DNA from: Laceyella putida
GTDB taxonomy: Bacteria > Bacillota > Bacilli > Thermoactinomycetales > Thermoactinomycetaceae
Direction of reading: 5' to 3'
Assembly (NCBI RefSeq): GCF_042665195.1
Contig: NZ_JBHTBW010000006.1
Span: 124,001 to 188,000 of the forward strand
DNA length: 64,000 nucleotides
The notes beneath the pieces were generated by a model that had not been told where the DNA came from, made no database searches, and worked only from the letters and a program-made list of their open reading frames with translations. Within the stretch, counting starts at the first letter, position 1; the number at the start of each line of letters is the position of its first letter. The position numbers were made by a program, and so were the translations under genes. Shown here piece by piece: positions 33,611 through 42,552 of the stretch.

Positions 33611-35002
33611 TTACTCCGCTTCCAATTTCTTTTGCGTTTCTCCGATGGCGATCACGGCCAGGGCCAAACCGTAAGTGATCCACATCGGTGTGAAGTGAAT
33701 CACGGTACTTGGCGCCATGCCGCCGAAAAAGTATCCGGTCAATGCGGCCATCGTGGAATACGCCGCCCAACGCAAAATCGGGCTTAAGGCTGGCGAATGC
33801 TTCAAGCTGGCCAATTTCCACAGGCGCCACAACATCCAGAAGTAGAGCGACATGTAGAGCACGAAGATCAGGACACCAAAGTTGACCAGAATCTCGCCCC
33901 ACCAGTTGTGCAGGTTGACTTTGTTCACCTTTACGCCGTACTTCTCCATCCACGGCTCGACATTCCCCGCGCCGATCCCCATGTAATGGCTCTGTTGCAA
34001 GAACTTAAAGCCGTTGATCAGCAACCATTTGCGCACACCGGCGCTTTCGCCCGTTTCCCCTTTTTCAATTCCCGTATCTCCCTCATCCATGTGCCAAGAG
34101 GCATTTTGGAAATCTTGCAAAAATCCGAGCGTGCTGGCCAATTTGTTTTTCGCCGATTGGCGAGCTTCTTCAGACAAGAAAACGGTGCTTAAGGCGTTGG
34201 CCAAGATCACCGCAACCACAATCGCAATCAAGGCTTTCGCCAAGTTTTTCTTGGTTAATTTCGCCCGTTCCACCACGAATGGCAAGCCCACAATCAACGC
34301 CAGGGAAGCGAGCGGCAACGCAAACGCCGTGTTGCTGCGGGAACCGGTGGCGATCAACACATAGATTGTCAATACCCCCGTGATATAGAGAAACCATTTG
34401 TGCTTCTTTTGCAGATTCAGCATGAATAAAGCGGTAGCCAAAAAAGGCAATCCCAGCGTGATGCAGGTAGCCAAGTCATTTTGGTTTGTAAACACTGACG
34501 TTACAGAAGCTGATGTGGTCTTAAAGAACCGTGAAGAAGGGAGGTGAATCAGCGTGATCGATTCAAACACGGCAAAAAAGATAATCGCCGCAAACACCCA
34601 AAACAGCACCCGCTTCGCTTTCCACAGTTTCTCTTCCGTTTGCAGGAAGAAGGGGAACGACAGCGTGAGCGGCAACATGAACGCCATATAGAACAAATAC
34701 TTCAACGCCGCCCCCATGCTCATCACCCACGACAGGGAGATGAGTCCATACACAAACCAGAAAACGAAAAATGCCGCATAGTAACGCACGGGATACATGT
34801 ACGACGTTTCCAGGTTCTTCTGCATCACCAGGCGCAGAATGATCCCACCGACGAGCAACACGTACGCCACACGGAAGAAAGTTAAGTTAAAGCCTTCTGT
34901 CAACGGAATCCCCAGCGTTGGTCCCAAGAGCGCAAAAGCAATCATGAAGTAGAAGAGGGTATCTAACCGCTTTTGTCTCGGAAACAACAGTTCACTCACC
35001 AT
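33611..35002 (-). CDS. O-antigen polymerase/ligase family protein (Wzy-like)
   Basis: A 463-aa membrane protein with about 11-12 hydrophobic segments. The long extracellular loop near residues 290-355 contains HYMGIGAGNVEPWMEKY and HNWWGEILVNFG, the Wzy_C-type signature with a conserved His-Asn. Such proteins polymerise lipid-linked repeat units outside the membrane. Three bases separate it from the flippase gene, so the pair is cotranscribed. It closes the 40.8 to 33.6 kb operon. Confidence 0.88.
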   Translation of the reverse strand: MVSELLFPRQKRLDTLFYFMIAFALLGPTLGIPLTEGFNLTFFRVAYVLLVGGIILRLVMQKNLETSYMYPVRYYAAFFVFWFVYGLISLSWVMSMGAALKYLFYMAFMLPLTLSFPFFLQTEEKLWKAKRVLFWVFAAIIFFAVFESITLIHLPSSRFFKTTSASVTSVFTNQNDLATCITLGLPFLATALFMLNLQKKHKWFLYITGVLTIYVLIATGSRSNTAFALPLASLALIVGLPFVVERAKLTKKNLAKALIAIVVAVILANALSTVFLSEEARQSAKNKLASTLGFLQDFQNASWHMDEGDTGIEKGETGESAGVRKWLLINGFKFLQQSHYMGIGAGNVEPWMEKYGVKVNKVNLHNWWGEILVNFGVLIFVLYMSLYFWMLWRLWKLASLKHSPALSPILRWAAYSTMAALTGYFFGGMAPSTVIHFTPMWITYGLALAVIAIGETQKKLEAE

Positions 35003-35005
35003 TTC

Positions 35006-36475
35006 TCACCCTTTCCCACCTAATTTAGGCAATCTGCGGCCGATTTGCTGTAATGAACGAATCGAAAACAGTCGGGTCGCAAAGACGGCAGCCACTGTGA
35101 CGCCAAGCGCCAATAAGTAATACACCCATGCGTTTGGCAACTGCTCGACCTGCACCCATGTCACGCCGACCATCGCGACAAGGAAAATCGCCAAATATAT
35201 TAACATCGCACGGAAACGGAAATCAACGGGATACTCTTTTTGGTTTTGTACATAGACCCAGATGATCACGATTAAGTAGGCCACGACGGTCATGCTGACC
35301 GCACCCCAGATCCGGAACAAGGGGATCAACAGGAGACAGCCCACCACATAGACGACCGCCGCGATCATGAATCCGCGCGAGATGATTTTCGTCTTCTTCT
35401 TGATTAATAGTCCCACACCAAAAACGGTATGCAAGACATTTAATAGTGTACCCAATGAGAGGGCCCAAACATAGAGGTAACCACTGGCAAGTCCTTTCTC
35501 GCCAACCGTGAACAAACGATAGATCGGTTCCATGAAAAAAGCGAGCAACATGACTGCCACTGTACCAGCCACAAGCAAAATCCGCCCCACCAATCCGTAG
35601 AGTTGCGGCGCGTCTTCCCTATCTTTGATCGACATGGAAAACGGGCGCCACGCCAGTTGAAACGGGGAAGTGACGAGCAAGATAATGCTTGCCAAACGCA
35701 TCATGGCCTCATAAATCGCCGCGTCATTGACAGAAGACATATGATATAGCATCGGTCTCGAAATGGAACTCATTGCCCAAAACGCCATGAGCGTGGGCAA
35801 TAGAGGGGCACCGTACTTGATCAGATCAGATAAGTGTTTTTTGGAGAATTTAAATACGAGCTCTTTGCGGAATATAATGAGAAGTAATACAGCTACAGCC
35901 ATCTGACCGACCAGCTGTCCATAAAAAATCCCCATCACACCAGTCTTATGCACGATCACAAAATAAAGACTGATTAGATTGGAACCGATAACATATGCCA
36001 TACTAAAAATATTGAATAACCAAACCCGTCGGCTGTAACGAGCATATCCCAGCAAATGTTGGATTATGATCGCCCCAACCGTTGCCAAGAAAGCAACAGC
36101 CAGTAAATACGTGTAATCCCTACTGTTATCATAAACCACATCCGCCAAGGGTGCGCCGAAGAAATAGGCGAAAATGGTAAACAATAAACACATGGCCGCA
36201 CTAAAAAAGACCGCATTGGTTAAATACGTTTTACGCTCCTGTTCTGATTTGGCATCGAAATAATAAAACGCCATGGCCGCATCTGTTCCCAAAATGCAGA
36301 GATATGTCAGTATGAGCGTAAAGGTGTTCGTTTGGCCCCAATCCGCCAACTGTTGATCATTGAGGTATTTGATATAAAAGGGGACAAGCATGGCAGAGAC
36401 CAGCTTGTTCCCCATAGTCGCAACGGCAAACGCGGCGGAATCAGAAAAGAGTCGCTTGATATACTGTTTCATCAT
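35006..36475 (-). CDS. polysaccharide flippase (Wzx/MATE-like, polysaccharide synthesis family)
   Basis: A 489-aa protein with about 14 membrane segments. The start YIKRLFSDSAAFAVATMGNKLVS and the segment QLADWGQTNTFTLILTYLCILGTDAAMAFYYFD are typical of the PST family. It would flip the undecaprenyl-linked repeat unit to the outer face for Wzy. Located between Wzy and the acetyltransferase gene; the few bases between genes suggest one transcript. Confidence 0.9.
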   Translation of the reverse strand: MMKQYIKRLFSDSAAFAVATMGNKLVSAMLVPFYIKYLNDQQLADWGQTNTFTLILTYLCILGTDAAMAFYYFDAKSEQERKTYLTNAVFFSAAMCLLFTIFAYFFGAPLADVVYDNSRDYTYLLAVAFLATVGAIIIQHLLGYARYSRRVWLFNIFSMAYVIGSNLISLYFVIVHKTGVMGIFYGQLVGQMAVAVLLLIIFRKELVFKFSKKHLSDLIKYGAPLLPTLMAFWAMSSISRPMLYHMSSVNDAAIYEAMMRLASIILLVTSPFQLAWRPFSMSIKDREDAPQLYGLVGRILLVAGTVAVMLLAFFMEPIYRLFTVGEKGLASGYLYVWALSLGTLLNVLHTVFGVGLLIKKKTKIISRGFMIAAVVYVVGCLLLIPLFRIWGAVSMTVVAYLIVIIWVYVQNQKEYPVDFRFRAMLIYLAIFLVAMVGVTWVQVEQLPNAWVYYLLALGVTVAAVFATRLFSIRSLQQIGRRLPKLGGKG

Positions 36476-36495
36476 CCCACACCTACTAACCGGTG

Positions 36496-37242
36496 TTACT
36501 CTTGATTTTCCAGCAGTTCGCCGTCCGGCACTTCACGCAGGACCCGGGCTGGAACGCCAACGTACAGTTTTTTCGCTTCGGTGTCTTTGTTGACCAAAGC
36601 ACCGGCGGCGATAAAGCTTTCTTCCGCAACGGTTACGCCCGGCAACAGGATCGAACCGCCCCCGACGCGCGCGCCCCGTTTGACCCGCGGACCGCGAACA
36701 AACTTAAAGCGCTCTTTGGTGCGGCCCATGAAGTTGTCATTGGTCGTGGTGACGGTGGGAGCGATAAACACGCGCTCCTCCAGCGTGGTGTATGCCGTGA
36801 TGTACGCATTGGTCTGGATTTTCGTGAACGAACCGATTTCCACTTGGTTCTCGACCGCCACCCCCCGCCCGATCACCACACGGTCACCGATGGTGCATTT
36901 TTCACGCACAGACGCTTGATCGCCGATCATCACTTCTTGGCCAAACGCGCTGCCACGGTATAAGACCGTGTTGGCCCCAATCGTCGTACCGTCCCCGATG
37001 GTGAGCGGCGCCAATTCGGCGTCCACTTTCACGGTTGACGATTTGGCCGGCTTTGGCCAACGCCCCAACACGCAGTTATCTGAAATAAATACGTCTGAAC
37101 CGATTACAGTTCCTGCATGAATGGTCACATTATTTCCAATGGTTACATTATCCCCCAATACGACGCCTTCCTCGATGACTGAGAAATAGCCGATGGAGAC
37201 GTTCGTCCCCATCCGCACAGTTTCATGCACAAAGTTTTTCAT
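36496..37242 (-). CDS. hexapeptide-repeat N-acetyltransferase (WbpD-like)
   Basis: About 248 aa of left-handed beta-helix with many hexapeptide turns (VVLGDNVTIGNNVTIHAGTV, TIGDGTTIGANTVLYRG). The TTTNDNFMGR and RGPRVKRGARVGGGSILLPG segments resemble acetyltransferases of the WbpD/PglD group that use acetyl-CoA on UDP-amino sugars. In this operon it would acetylate the amino group introduced by the DegT-type aminotransferase. Start: ATG at 37242 behind AAAGGCGGG; the longer frame overlaps the dehydrogenase end. The N-terminus has more hexapeptides than WbpD (about 190 aa). Confidence 0.85.
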   Translation of the reverse strand: MKNFVHETVRMGTNVSIGYFSVIEEGVVLGDNVTIGNNVTIHAGTVIGSDVFISDNCVLGRWPKPAKSSTVKVDAELAPLTIGDGTTIGANTVLYRGSAFGQEVMIGDQASVREKCTIGDRVVIGRGVAVENQVEIGSFTKIQTNAYITAYTTLEERVFIAPTVTTTNDNFMGRTKERFKFVRGPRVKRGARVGGGSILLPGVTVAEESFIAAGALVNKDTEAKKLYVGVPARVLREVPDGELLENQE

Positions 37243-37255
37243 GAAAAACCCGCCT

Positions 37256-38569
37256 TTATAGTTTTTCGTAATCCGCTTCGATTTTTTGTACACCTTTCAT
37301 CGCATTACGGGTATCAAAGATGGCTTTGGCTTTGCTGCCGATCTTCTCATAATCAAATGCCGAGTGATCGGTGGTGATGAGCACGATGTCAGCCGTTTCC
37401 AAGAGTTCGTCGGTCAGTTCCACCGTTTCATACTCTTTGCCATCCACACGGAAATTTTTCACATGTGGGTCTACCGTTACGAAATCGGCGTTGTATTTTT
37501 CCAACAGCTTCACGATTTCCATCACCGGAGATTCGCGATAGTCGTCGATATCCTTTTTGTACGCAACGCCCAACACCGCCACTTTGGCGCCATTCAATGC
37601 TTTGCCGTAACGGTTGAGGATTTTCATGATCCGGTCAACCACGAAGTCCGGCATCTCATTGTTGATTTCCCCAGCCACCTCGATCAGGCGGGTATGGTAG
37701 TTGTACTCGCGCGCTTTCCAAGTAAGGTAGAACGGGTCGATGGGAATGCAGTGACCACCCAAACCGGGTCCTGGATAAAAGGCCATAAAGCCATAAGGTT
37801 TGGTTTTGGCCGCATCAATGACTTCCCAGATATCGATGCCCATTTTGTTGCACAGGATCGCCATTTCGTTGGCCAACCCTATGTTGATGTTGCGGAACGT
37901 GTTTTCAAGGATTTTTTCCATTTCCGCCACTTTCGGGCTGGACACTACGTGCACTTCGCCATCCAACACAGAGCGGTACAGCGCCGCGGCCACTTTGGTG
38001 CACTCAGGGGTGACCCCACCCACCACTTTTGGGGTGTTTTTGGTGTTGAACACTTTGTTGCCTGGATCAACACGCTCTGGGGAATAAGCCAGGTAAAAAT
38101 CTTTTCCCACTTTCAGGCCGGTCTCTTCCAGGATCGGTTGCACGACTTCTTCGGTGGTGCCTGGATAAGTGGTGCTCTCGAGAACGACCAGCATGTCGGG
38201 ATGCAGGTATTTGGCGATGCTTTTCGCCGATGATTCCACGTAAGACACATTAGGCTGTTGATATTTGTCCAGTGGCGTTGGCACGCAGATCGCCACGGCA
38301 TCCACTTCCGAAATCAGGGAATAATCGGTAGTCGCTCGGAGTTGGCCATTCTTCACAATCTCTTTCAGCTCTTCGTCCACCACGTCACCGATGTAGTTGA
38401 TGCCTTGGTTCACTTGTTCCACACGGTTGGGCAGGATGTCAAAGCCGATCACTTTGTATCCCGCTTTCGCTTTTTCCACGGCGAGTGGCAATCCGACGTA
38501 ACCCAAACCGACCACGCCGATCACTGCCGTTTTGTCTTGGATTTTAGCAAGTAAGGTTTTTCCGCTCAC
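37256..38569 (-). CDS. nucleotide-sugar 6-dehydrogenase (WbpA/WecC family)
   Basis: Oxidises the C6 hydroxyl of a UDP-HexNAc to a uronic acid with NAD. The 437-aa protein has the three-domain UDP-sugar dehydrogenase layout: IGVVGLGYVGLPLAVEKAKAG at residues 17-37, VLESTTYPGTTEEVV near 130, and FYPGPGLGGHCIPIDPFYL near 255 with the catalytic Cys. This LGGHCIPIDPFYL form is typical of the UDP-N-acetyl sugar branch (WbpA, WecC), not of UDP-glucose dehydrogenase. GTG start at 38569 has AGGATGG eight bases upstream. Flanked by WbpD-, WbpE- and WbpB-like genes, which favours UDP-GlcNAc as substrate. Confidence 0.9.
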   Translation of the reverse strand: MSGKTLLAKIQDKTAVIGVVGLGYVGLPLAVEKAKAGYKVIGFDILPNRVEQVNQGINYIGDVVDEELKEIVKNGQLRATTDYSLISEVDAVAICVPTPLDKYQQPNVSYVESSAKSIAKYLHPDMLVVLESTTYPGTTEEVVQPILEETGLKVGKDFYLAYSPERVDPGNKVFNTKNTPKVVGGVTPECTKVAAALYRSVLDGEVHVVSSPKVAEMEKILENTFRNINIGLANEMAILCNKMGIDIWEVIDAAKTKPYGFMAFYPGPGLGGHCIPIDPFYLTWKAREYNYHTRLIEVAGEINNEMPDFVVDRIMKILNRYGKALNGAKVAVLGVAYKKDIDDYRESPVMEIVKLLEKYNADFVTVDPHVKNFRVDGKEYETVELTDELLETADIVLITTDHSAFDYEKIGSKAKAIFDTRNAMKGVQKIEADYEKL

Positions 38570-38590
38570 GATTCATTCCATCCTTTGCCA

Positions 38591-39700
38591 TTATTTGTTT
38601 GCATAGTAAGCTTTAATGGTATCAGCAATCATATGAATGGTTTCCGTCTCCAATTCAGCGTACAACGGCAATGCAAACGTGCGTTTGGACATGTACTCGG
38701 ACACGGGCAAACTTCCCTCCGCGTAACCCAGGGGCTTATACACATCTTGTTGATGGAGCGGCACTGGATAGTAGACCCCGGTGGAAATGCCTTTCTCTTT
38801 CAAGTGGGCCATCAGCTCATCGCGGTCATCCGCTTGCACGATATAGAGATGGTAGATGTGTTTACGGTCTTCCGCCGCGAATGGGGTGATGAGTGGCGTA
38901 TCCTTCAACAGCTCGTTGTACAGGGCCGCACGCTCACGGCGTCCGTTGTTCCAATCATCGAGGTGGCGCAATTTGATGCGGAGCATGGCGGCTTGCATCT
39001 CATCCAAACGGCTGTTGTAACCAATCATGCTGTGATAGTATTTCGGATTGCTGCCATGCACACGCAAGATGCGGATTTTGCGGGCCAACTCATCGTCGTT
39101 CGTCACTACCATTCCGCCATCGCCGTATCCGCCCAAGTTTTTAGTTGGGAAGAAGGAGTATGTAGCGGCGTGGCCAAGCGTTCCGATCTTGCGTCCTTTA
39201 TACTCGGAACCGAGGGCTTGCGCGGCGTCTTCCAGCACAAACAAGTTATGCGCTTCCGCAATGGACATGATCTCGTCCATATTGGCTGGTTGGCCGAAAA
39301 TGTGAACCGGGATAATGGCCTTCGTTTTTTCGGTGATTTTCGCTTTGATTTGCTCTACGTCGATATTGTAGGTTTTTTCGTCAATGTCCACGAAAACAGG
39401 CGTTGCGCCCAACTGGGACACCACTTCGGCGGTGGCGAAGAAAGTGAATGGGGTGGTGATCACTTCGTCGCCTTCACCAACGCCAGCCGCATCCAGCGTG
39501 AGCAACAGGGCATCGGTTCCGTTGGCGACGCCCACCGCATGTTTGACGCCCACATATTTGGCGACTTCTTCTTCAAATGCTTTCACTTCCGGCCCCATGA
39601 TATATTGTCCGTTATCCAGTACATTGGCCACCGCTTGTAACAGTTCTTCACGAATCGGTGCCATTTGCGCTTTCAGATCTAAGAGAGGAATTTTTTTCAT
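38591..39700 (-). CDS. DegT/DnrJ/EryC1 family PLP aminotransferase (WbpE-like)
   Basis: A 369-aa PLP enzyme that aminates keto-sugars on UDP. The motifs VANGTDALLLTLDAAG, DEVITTPFTFFATAEV, EDAAQALGSEYKG and TYSFFPTKNLGGYGDGG contain the PLP-binding Asp and Lys; the arm NSRLDEMQAAMLRIKL is also present. The start (KIPLLDLKAQMAPIREELLQAV) resembles WbpE/WlbC. It would transfer an amino group from glutamate to the 3-keto sugar made by the Gfo/Idh enzyme encoded just upstream. Start: ATG at 39700; a TTG two codons upstream has a better-spaced AAGGAG. Confidence 0.9.
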   Translation of the reverse strand: MKKIPLLDLKAQMAPIREELLQAVANVLDNGQYIMGPEVKAFEEEVAKYVGVKHAVGVANGTDALLLTLDAAGVGEGDEVITTPFTFFATAEVVSQLGATPVFVDIDEKTYNIDVEQIKAKITEKTKAIIPVHIFGQPANMDEIMSIAEAHNLFVLEDAAQALGSEYKGRKIGTLGHAATYSFFPTKNLGGYGDGGMVVTNDDELARKIRILRVHGSNPKYYHSMIGYNSRLDEMQAAMLRIKLRHLDDWNNGRRERAALYNELLKDTPLITPFAAEDRKHIYHLYIVQADDRDELMAHLKEKGISTGVYYPVPLHQQDVYKPLGYAEGSLPVSEYMSKRTFALPLYAELETETIHMIADTIKAYYANK

Positions 39701-39734
39701 CGTCAATCAAGCTCCTTGTTCTTCAGGGTTGAAG

Positions 39735-40760
39735 TCAGTTGCGTTTCAAGTCGTCCATCTTTACCGCTTTGCCCGTTTCAGCCGCTTGTTGGCAGGCAAC
39801 AACGAGGCTGAGCGCTTGACGTCCGGCTTCCCCGTCCACGATCGGGGTACGGTCTTCGCGAATGGCGTCACACATATCCTGAATGATGCATTGGTGCCCC
39901 GGAATGCCAAAGGGATCTTGTTCCACGCGTTGTTTGGCAATCTCCGCTTCTTCTTCCTCCATCCCTTCGAAGACCCAATGCTTGATCCAGTTTGCTGTCG
40001 GTCCCCCGATGATCGCCGTTCCTTTCTCACCGAAGATCGACAACGACTCTTCCAGGTTTTTGGGGTAGATGGTGACGGCCGCTTCCAACACGCCCAAGGC
40101 CCCGTTTTTAAAGCGGATCACCGATACGGAGGTGTCTTCCGCCTCGATGTCGCGAATCCGTGTGGCGGCATAGGAGGATACCTCATCCACTTCCCCCATC
40201 ATCCACAATAAGAGGTCCATATTGTGAATCGCTTGGTTCATCAGCACGCCGCCATCCATCGCCTTGGTGCCACGCCACGGCGCTTGGTCATAGTATGCCT
40301 GATTCCGATTCCAACGCACTGTCGCATTGGCATGACCGATTTTGCCAAAAGCCCCACTATCCAGTTGACGACGAAGTTCCACAACGGCGGGACGGAAACG
40401 GTTGGGATGGACAACAGCCATTTTCACTCCGTTTTTCTCGCATGCGTCGATCATCATATCGGCATCTTCCAAGGTTAAAGCCATTGGCTTTTCCACAATG
40501 ACATGTTTTTTCGCTTCCGCCACTTGAACCGTCAATTTGGCATGGAGACCGCTTGGGGTACAAATCGACACCACATCGACATCTGATTTCAGCATGTCAG
40601 CGAGATCGGTATAACTGGCTACACCATCTCGGGCAAACTCCTTCAAACGCTCCTCATTGGTATCGCAAATCGCCGCCAACTCCGCTCCTTCTACCGCATC
40701 AATGGCGGCTACGTGTTTTTTGGCGATGTGGCCGCAGCCCACAATTCCAAAGCGTATCAC
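39735..40760 (-). CDS. Gfo/Idh/MocA family oxidoreductase (WbpB-like)
   Basis: A 341-aa NAD-dependent dehydrogenase. The Rossmann start IRFGIVGCGHIAKKHVAAI is followed by CTPSGLHAKLTVQVAEAKKHVIVEKPMAL, which has the family Glu-Lys-Pro motif, and by GGVLMNQAIHNMDLLLWMMG with the catalytic His. In the WbpB role it oxidises the C3 hydroxyl of a UDP-GlcNAc uronate for the aminotransferase encoded next. GTG start at 40760 follows GAGGGAG; the longer frame to 40835 has no site. It is the first gene of the operon that runs to 33.6 kb, directly behind the palindromic operator. Confidence 0.88.
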   Translation of the reverse strand: MIRFGIVGCGHIAKKHVAAIDAVEGAELAAICDTNEERLKEFARDGVASYTDLADMLKSDVDVVSICTPSGLHAKLTVQVAEAKKHVIVEKPMALTLEDADMMIDACEKNGVKMAVVHPNRFRPAVVELRRQLDSGAFGKIGHANATVRWNRNQAYYDQAPWRGTKAMDGGVLMNQAIHNMDLLLWMMGEVDEVSSYAATRIRDIEAEDTSVSVIRFKNGALGVLEAAVTIYPKNLEESLSIFGEKGTAIIGGPTANWIKHWVFEGMEEEEAEIAKQRVEQDPFGIPGHQCIIQDMCDAIREDRTPIVDGEAGRQALSLVVACQQAAETGKAVKMDDLKRN

Positions 40761-40836
40761 AAATCTCCCTCTTTTCTGCTTAAGTTCATCTATCAAACAT
40801 TTGAATATGATTAATGTTTTATTTACTCCAAACAAG

Positions 40837-40879
40837 TATGTTACAGGAACATTACAAACCTATCATCAACTGTAACATA
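40837..40879. promoter_or_regulatory. palindromic operator (copy 2) of the main polysaccharide operon
   Basis: TATGTTACAG (40837-40846) faces CTGTAACATA (40870-40879), a perfect 10-bp inverted repeat with 23 bases between the arms; arm centres are about three helical turns apart. The copy at 4661-4703 has the same spacing. A TTGATG lies next to the upstream arm on the minus strand as a possible -35. Regulator unknown. Confidence 0.62.
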
Positions 40880-40936
40880 GTTGAAATTTTTTGGGTATCC
40901 CCACTCCCAAAAAGTCATAAAAGTTTTACGTTCTCC

Positions 40937-41023
40937 CAATCCGGCGTCGCCGAAACGGGGATTGGCAGGGATGACAAGCTAAGCATGATCATTTATATCA
41001 AAAGTGGTTGATGGGCGTCGCCC
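40937..41023. other. GC-rich hairpins between the polysaccharide operon and the upstream glycosyltransferase
   Basis: CCAATCC / GGATTGG arms (40937-40965) enclose CGGCGTCGCCG, and a second small palindrome GGGCGTCGCCC lies at 41013-41023. Neither has a clear U tail, so termination of the 41.1-kb gene here is uncertain. Confidence 0.35.
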
Positions 41024-41054
41024 TGGCCATTACACCAACCCCATCCATTTGGAT

Positions 41055-42257
41055 TTAGCCCTCATGCCGTTTCAGCACTTGCGCATAAACGGCTTTGATG
41101 TTCTCGGCGTTTTGCTCCCACGTCAACTTGCGGGACGCCTCTAATGCTTGTTTGCCCATGGTGTCGATGAACGATTCATTTTCCAACAGAATTTTGCGCA
41201 GCGCCTTGGTTATTTCGGCAACGTTTTGCGACTCGGCCAACAATCCCGTGCGCCCGTCTTGCAAGATTTCGCGGATGCCCCCGACATCGGTCGCCACCAT
41301 GGCTCGTCCGCATCCCATCGTTTCCAACAGGATCGACGGCAAGCCTTCACTTAAGCTGGTCAGTGCCACGACATCGGCACTGTTGATCCAGACCGGAATC
41401 TCTTCATAGGGTTTTCTACCCAAAAAAGTGACGCGATTCCCCAAGCCGAGCTGTTCCGCCTGTTGCACCAATTCAGAACGAAGCGGCCCTTCCCCGATCA
41501 AATATAAGTGCACTTCTTCACTTTCCGAAGCAATCGTCTTAAACGATTCCAACAGATACGGAATCCCTTTCACTTGATATAGATTGCCGACGAACAAAAC
41601 GTTTTTTCCCGCCGGGGGCAATCCCAATTTTTCGCGTGCCGCCTGTTTCTCCATCGGTTTGAACCGTGTGGGGTCAAATCCGTTATAGACGGTGGCTGTC
41701 GATACCCCGGCAGTCATCCGGTCCACTTCCTGCCGCGCTCGCTCACTCACCGCAATGACAAAATCATTGCCGCGAAGCGCTTGTTCCGTGCGTTCATGTA
41801 CCTTCCTGTTCCGCTTGGGATAAAGCATGATGTCCGATCCATGAACCGTACTTACCACAGGCACGGCAAACGTTTGCTTCAACAAGCTTCCCGCATAGCC
41901 ATCCGGGTAGATCGTGTGGCAGTGAATCAATTCAAACGGGAATTCGCGATAAATGGATGGCAAGACCTTGCGAAGCGCATTCACATATAGCGTTCCGTAT
42001 CGGGAGAAGAAAAACCCTCCCGGAAACATCCATGTAGGAACATAATGGACGGGAATTCCATCCAATTCCGTATGTGCCGGCAGTTGGCGGTACCCTTGCC
42101 ATTTGCGGTACAAGGGGAAATATGGCACCGGTACGACAACCCGCACATCGACACCCGCTCGCTTCAACGCTTTTGTTTGGTTATGCACGAAAATGCCGGC
42201 CATCGGATTGACTTGATTTGGATACATGTGGGAAATCACCAATACACGGGTGCCCAT
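41055..42257 (-). CDS. glycosyltransferase family 4
   Basis: A 400-aa GT-B enzyme. The N-terminal acceptor half shows VLVISHMYPNQVNPMAGIFVHNQ and HCHTIYPDGYAG; the donor half shows VYNGFDPTRFKP, VLFVGNLYQVKGIPYLLESF, LYLIGEGPLRSEL and TSLSEGLPSILLETMGCGRAMVATDVGG with the E-x7-E signature (about 295-310). Start: ATG at 42257 with AAAGGATG nine bases upstream. It is upstream of the wbpB-like gene but about 300 bp apart, and the operator at 40837 lies between them. It probably adds one sugar of the repeat unit. Confidence 0.91.
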   Translation of the reverse strand: MGTRVLVISHMYPNQVNPMAGIFVHNQTKALKRAGVDVRVVVPVPYFPLYRKWQGYRQLPAHTELDGIPVHYVPTWMFPGGFFFSRYGTLYVNALRKVLPSIYREFPFELIHCHTIYPDGYAGSLLKQTFAVPVVSTVHGSDIMLYPKRNRKVHERTEQALRGNDFVIAVSERARQEVDRMTAGVSTATVYNGFDPTRFKPMEKQAAREKLGLPPAGKNVLFVGNLYQVKGIPYLLESFKTIASESEEVHLYLIGEGPLRSELVQQAEQLGLGNRVTFLGRKPYEEIPVWINSADVVALTSLSEGLPSILLETMGCGRAMVATDVGGIREILQDGRTGLLAESQNVAEITKALRKILLENESFIDTMGKQALEASRKLTWEQNAENIKAVYAQVLKRHEG

Positions 42258-42371
42258 CGTGATCACATCCTTTAACAGCGAGGATAGGAACTTTTTCCTG
42301 CCGACCATCATCTATAGATTGCACGAAACCGGTAGATAATAAAGTCATCTACCGTTCGGGGGAGATCAATC

Positions 42372-42503
42372 ATGAAAAGACAAAAAATGGCCAGCGATTC
42401 TTACAATTCCATGTTGGGTATATTTAATGGGCTGCTGATCAGCATACCCGTATGGGGATTGTTGTATTTTCTCCTGCGCATGTTTCACTTGTGGAGTTGG
42501 TAA
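42372..42503 (+). CDS. 43-aa single-helix membrane protein (paralogue of the 36-aa protein at 28.7 kb)
   Basis: The ATG at 42372 has GGGGGAG seven bases upstream. The peptide starts MKRQKMASDSYNSMLGIFNG and goes on LLISIPVWGLLYFLLRMFHL, one membrane helix. The helix matches the 28.7-kb peptide at G, N, S, P, W, L, Y, F, L and a basic residue in register. It stands alone with a strong terminator behind it. Function unknown. Confidence 0.7.
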   Translation: MKRQKMASDSYNSMLGIFNGLLISIPVWGLLYFLLRMFHLWSW

Positions 42504-42506
42504 CAT

Positions 42507-42543
42507 GAGAAGGAAGGTCCTTCAGCTGGACCTTCCTTCTCTA
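42507..42543. terminator. bidirectional terminator between the small membrane protein gene and fabZ
   Basis: AGAAGGAAGGTCC TTCAGCT GGACCTTCCTTCT palindrome. Confidence 0.85.
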
Positions 42544-42552
42544 TGTATTGAT

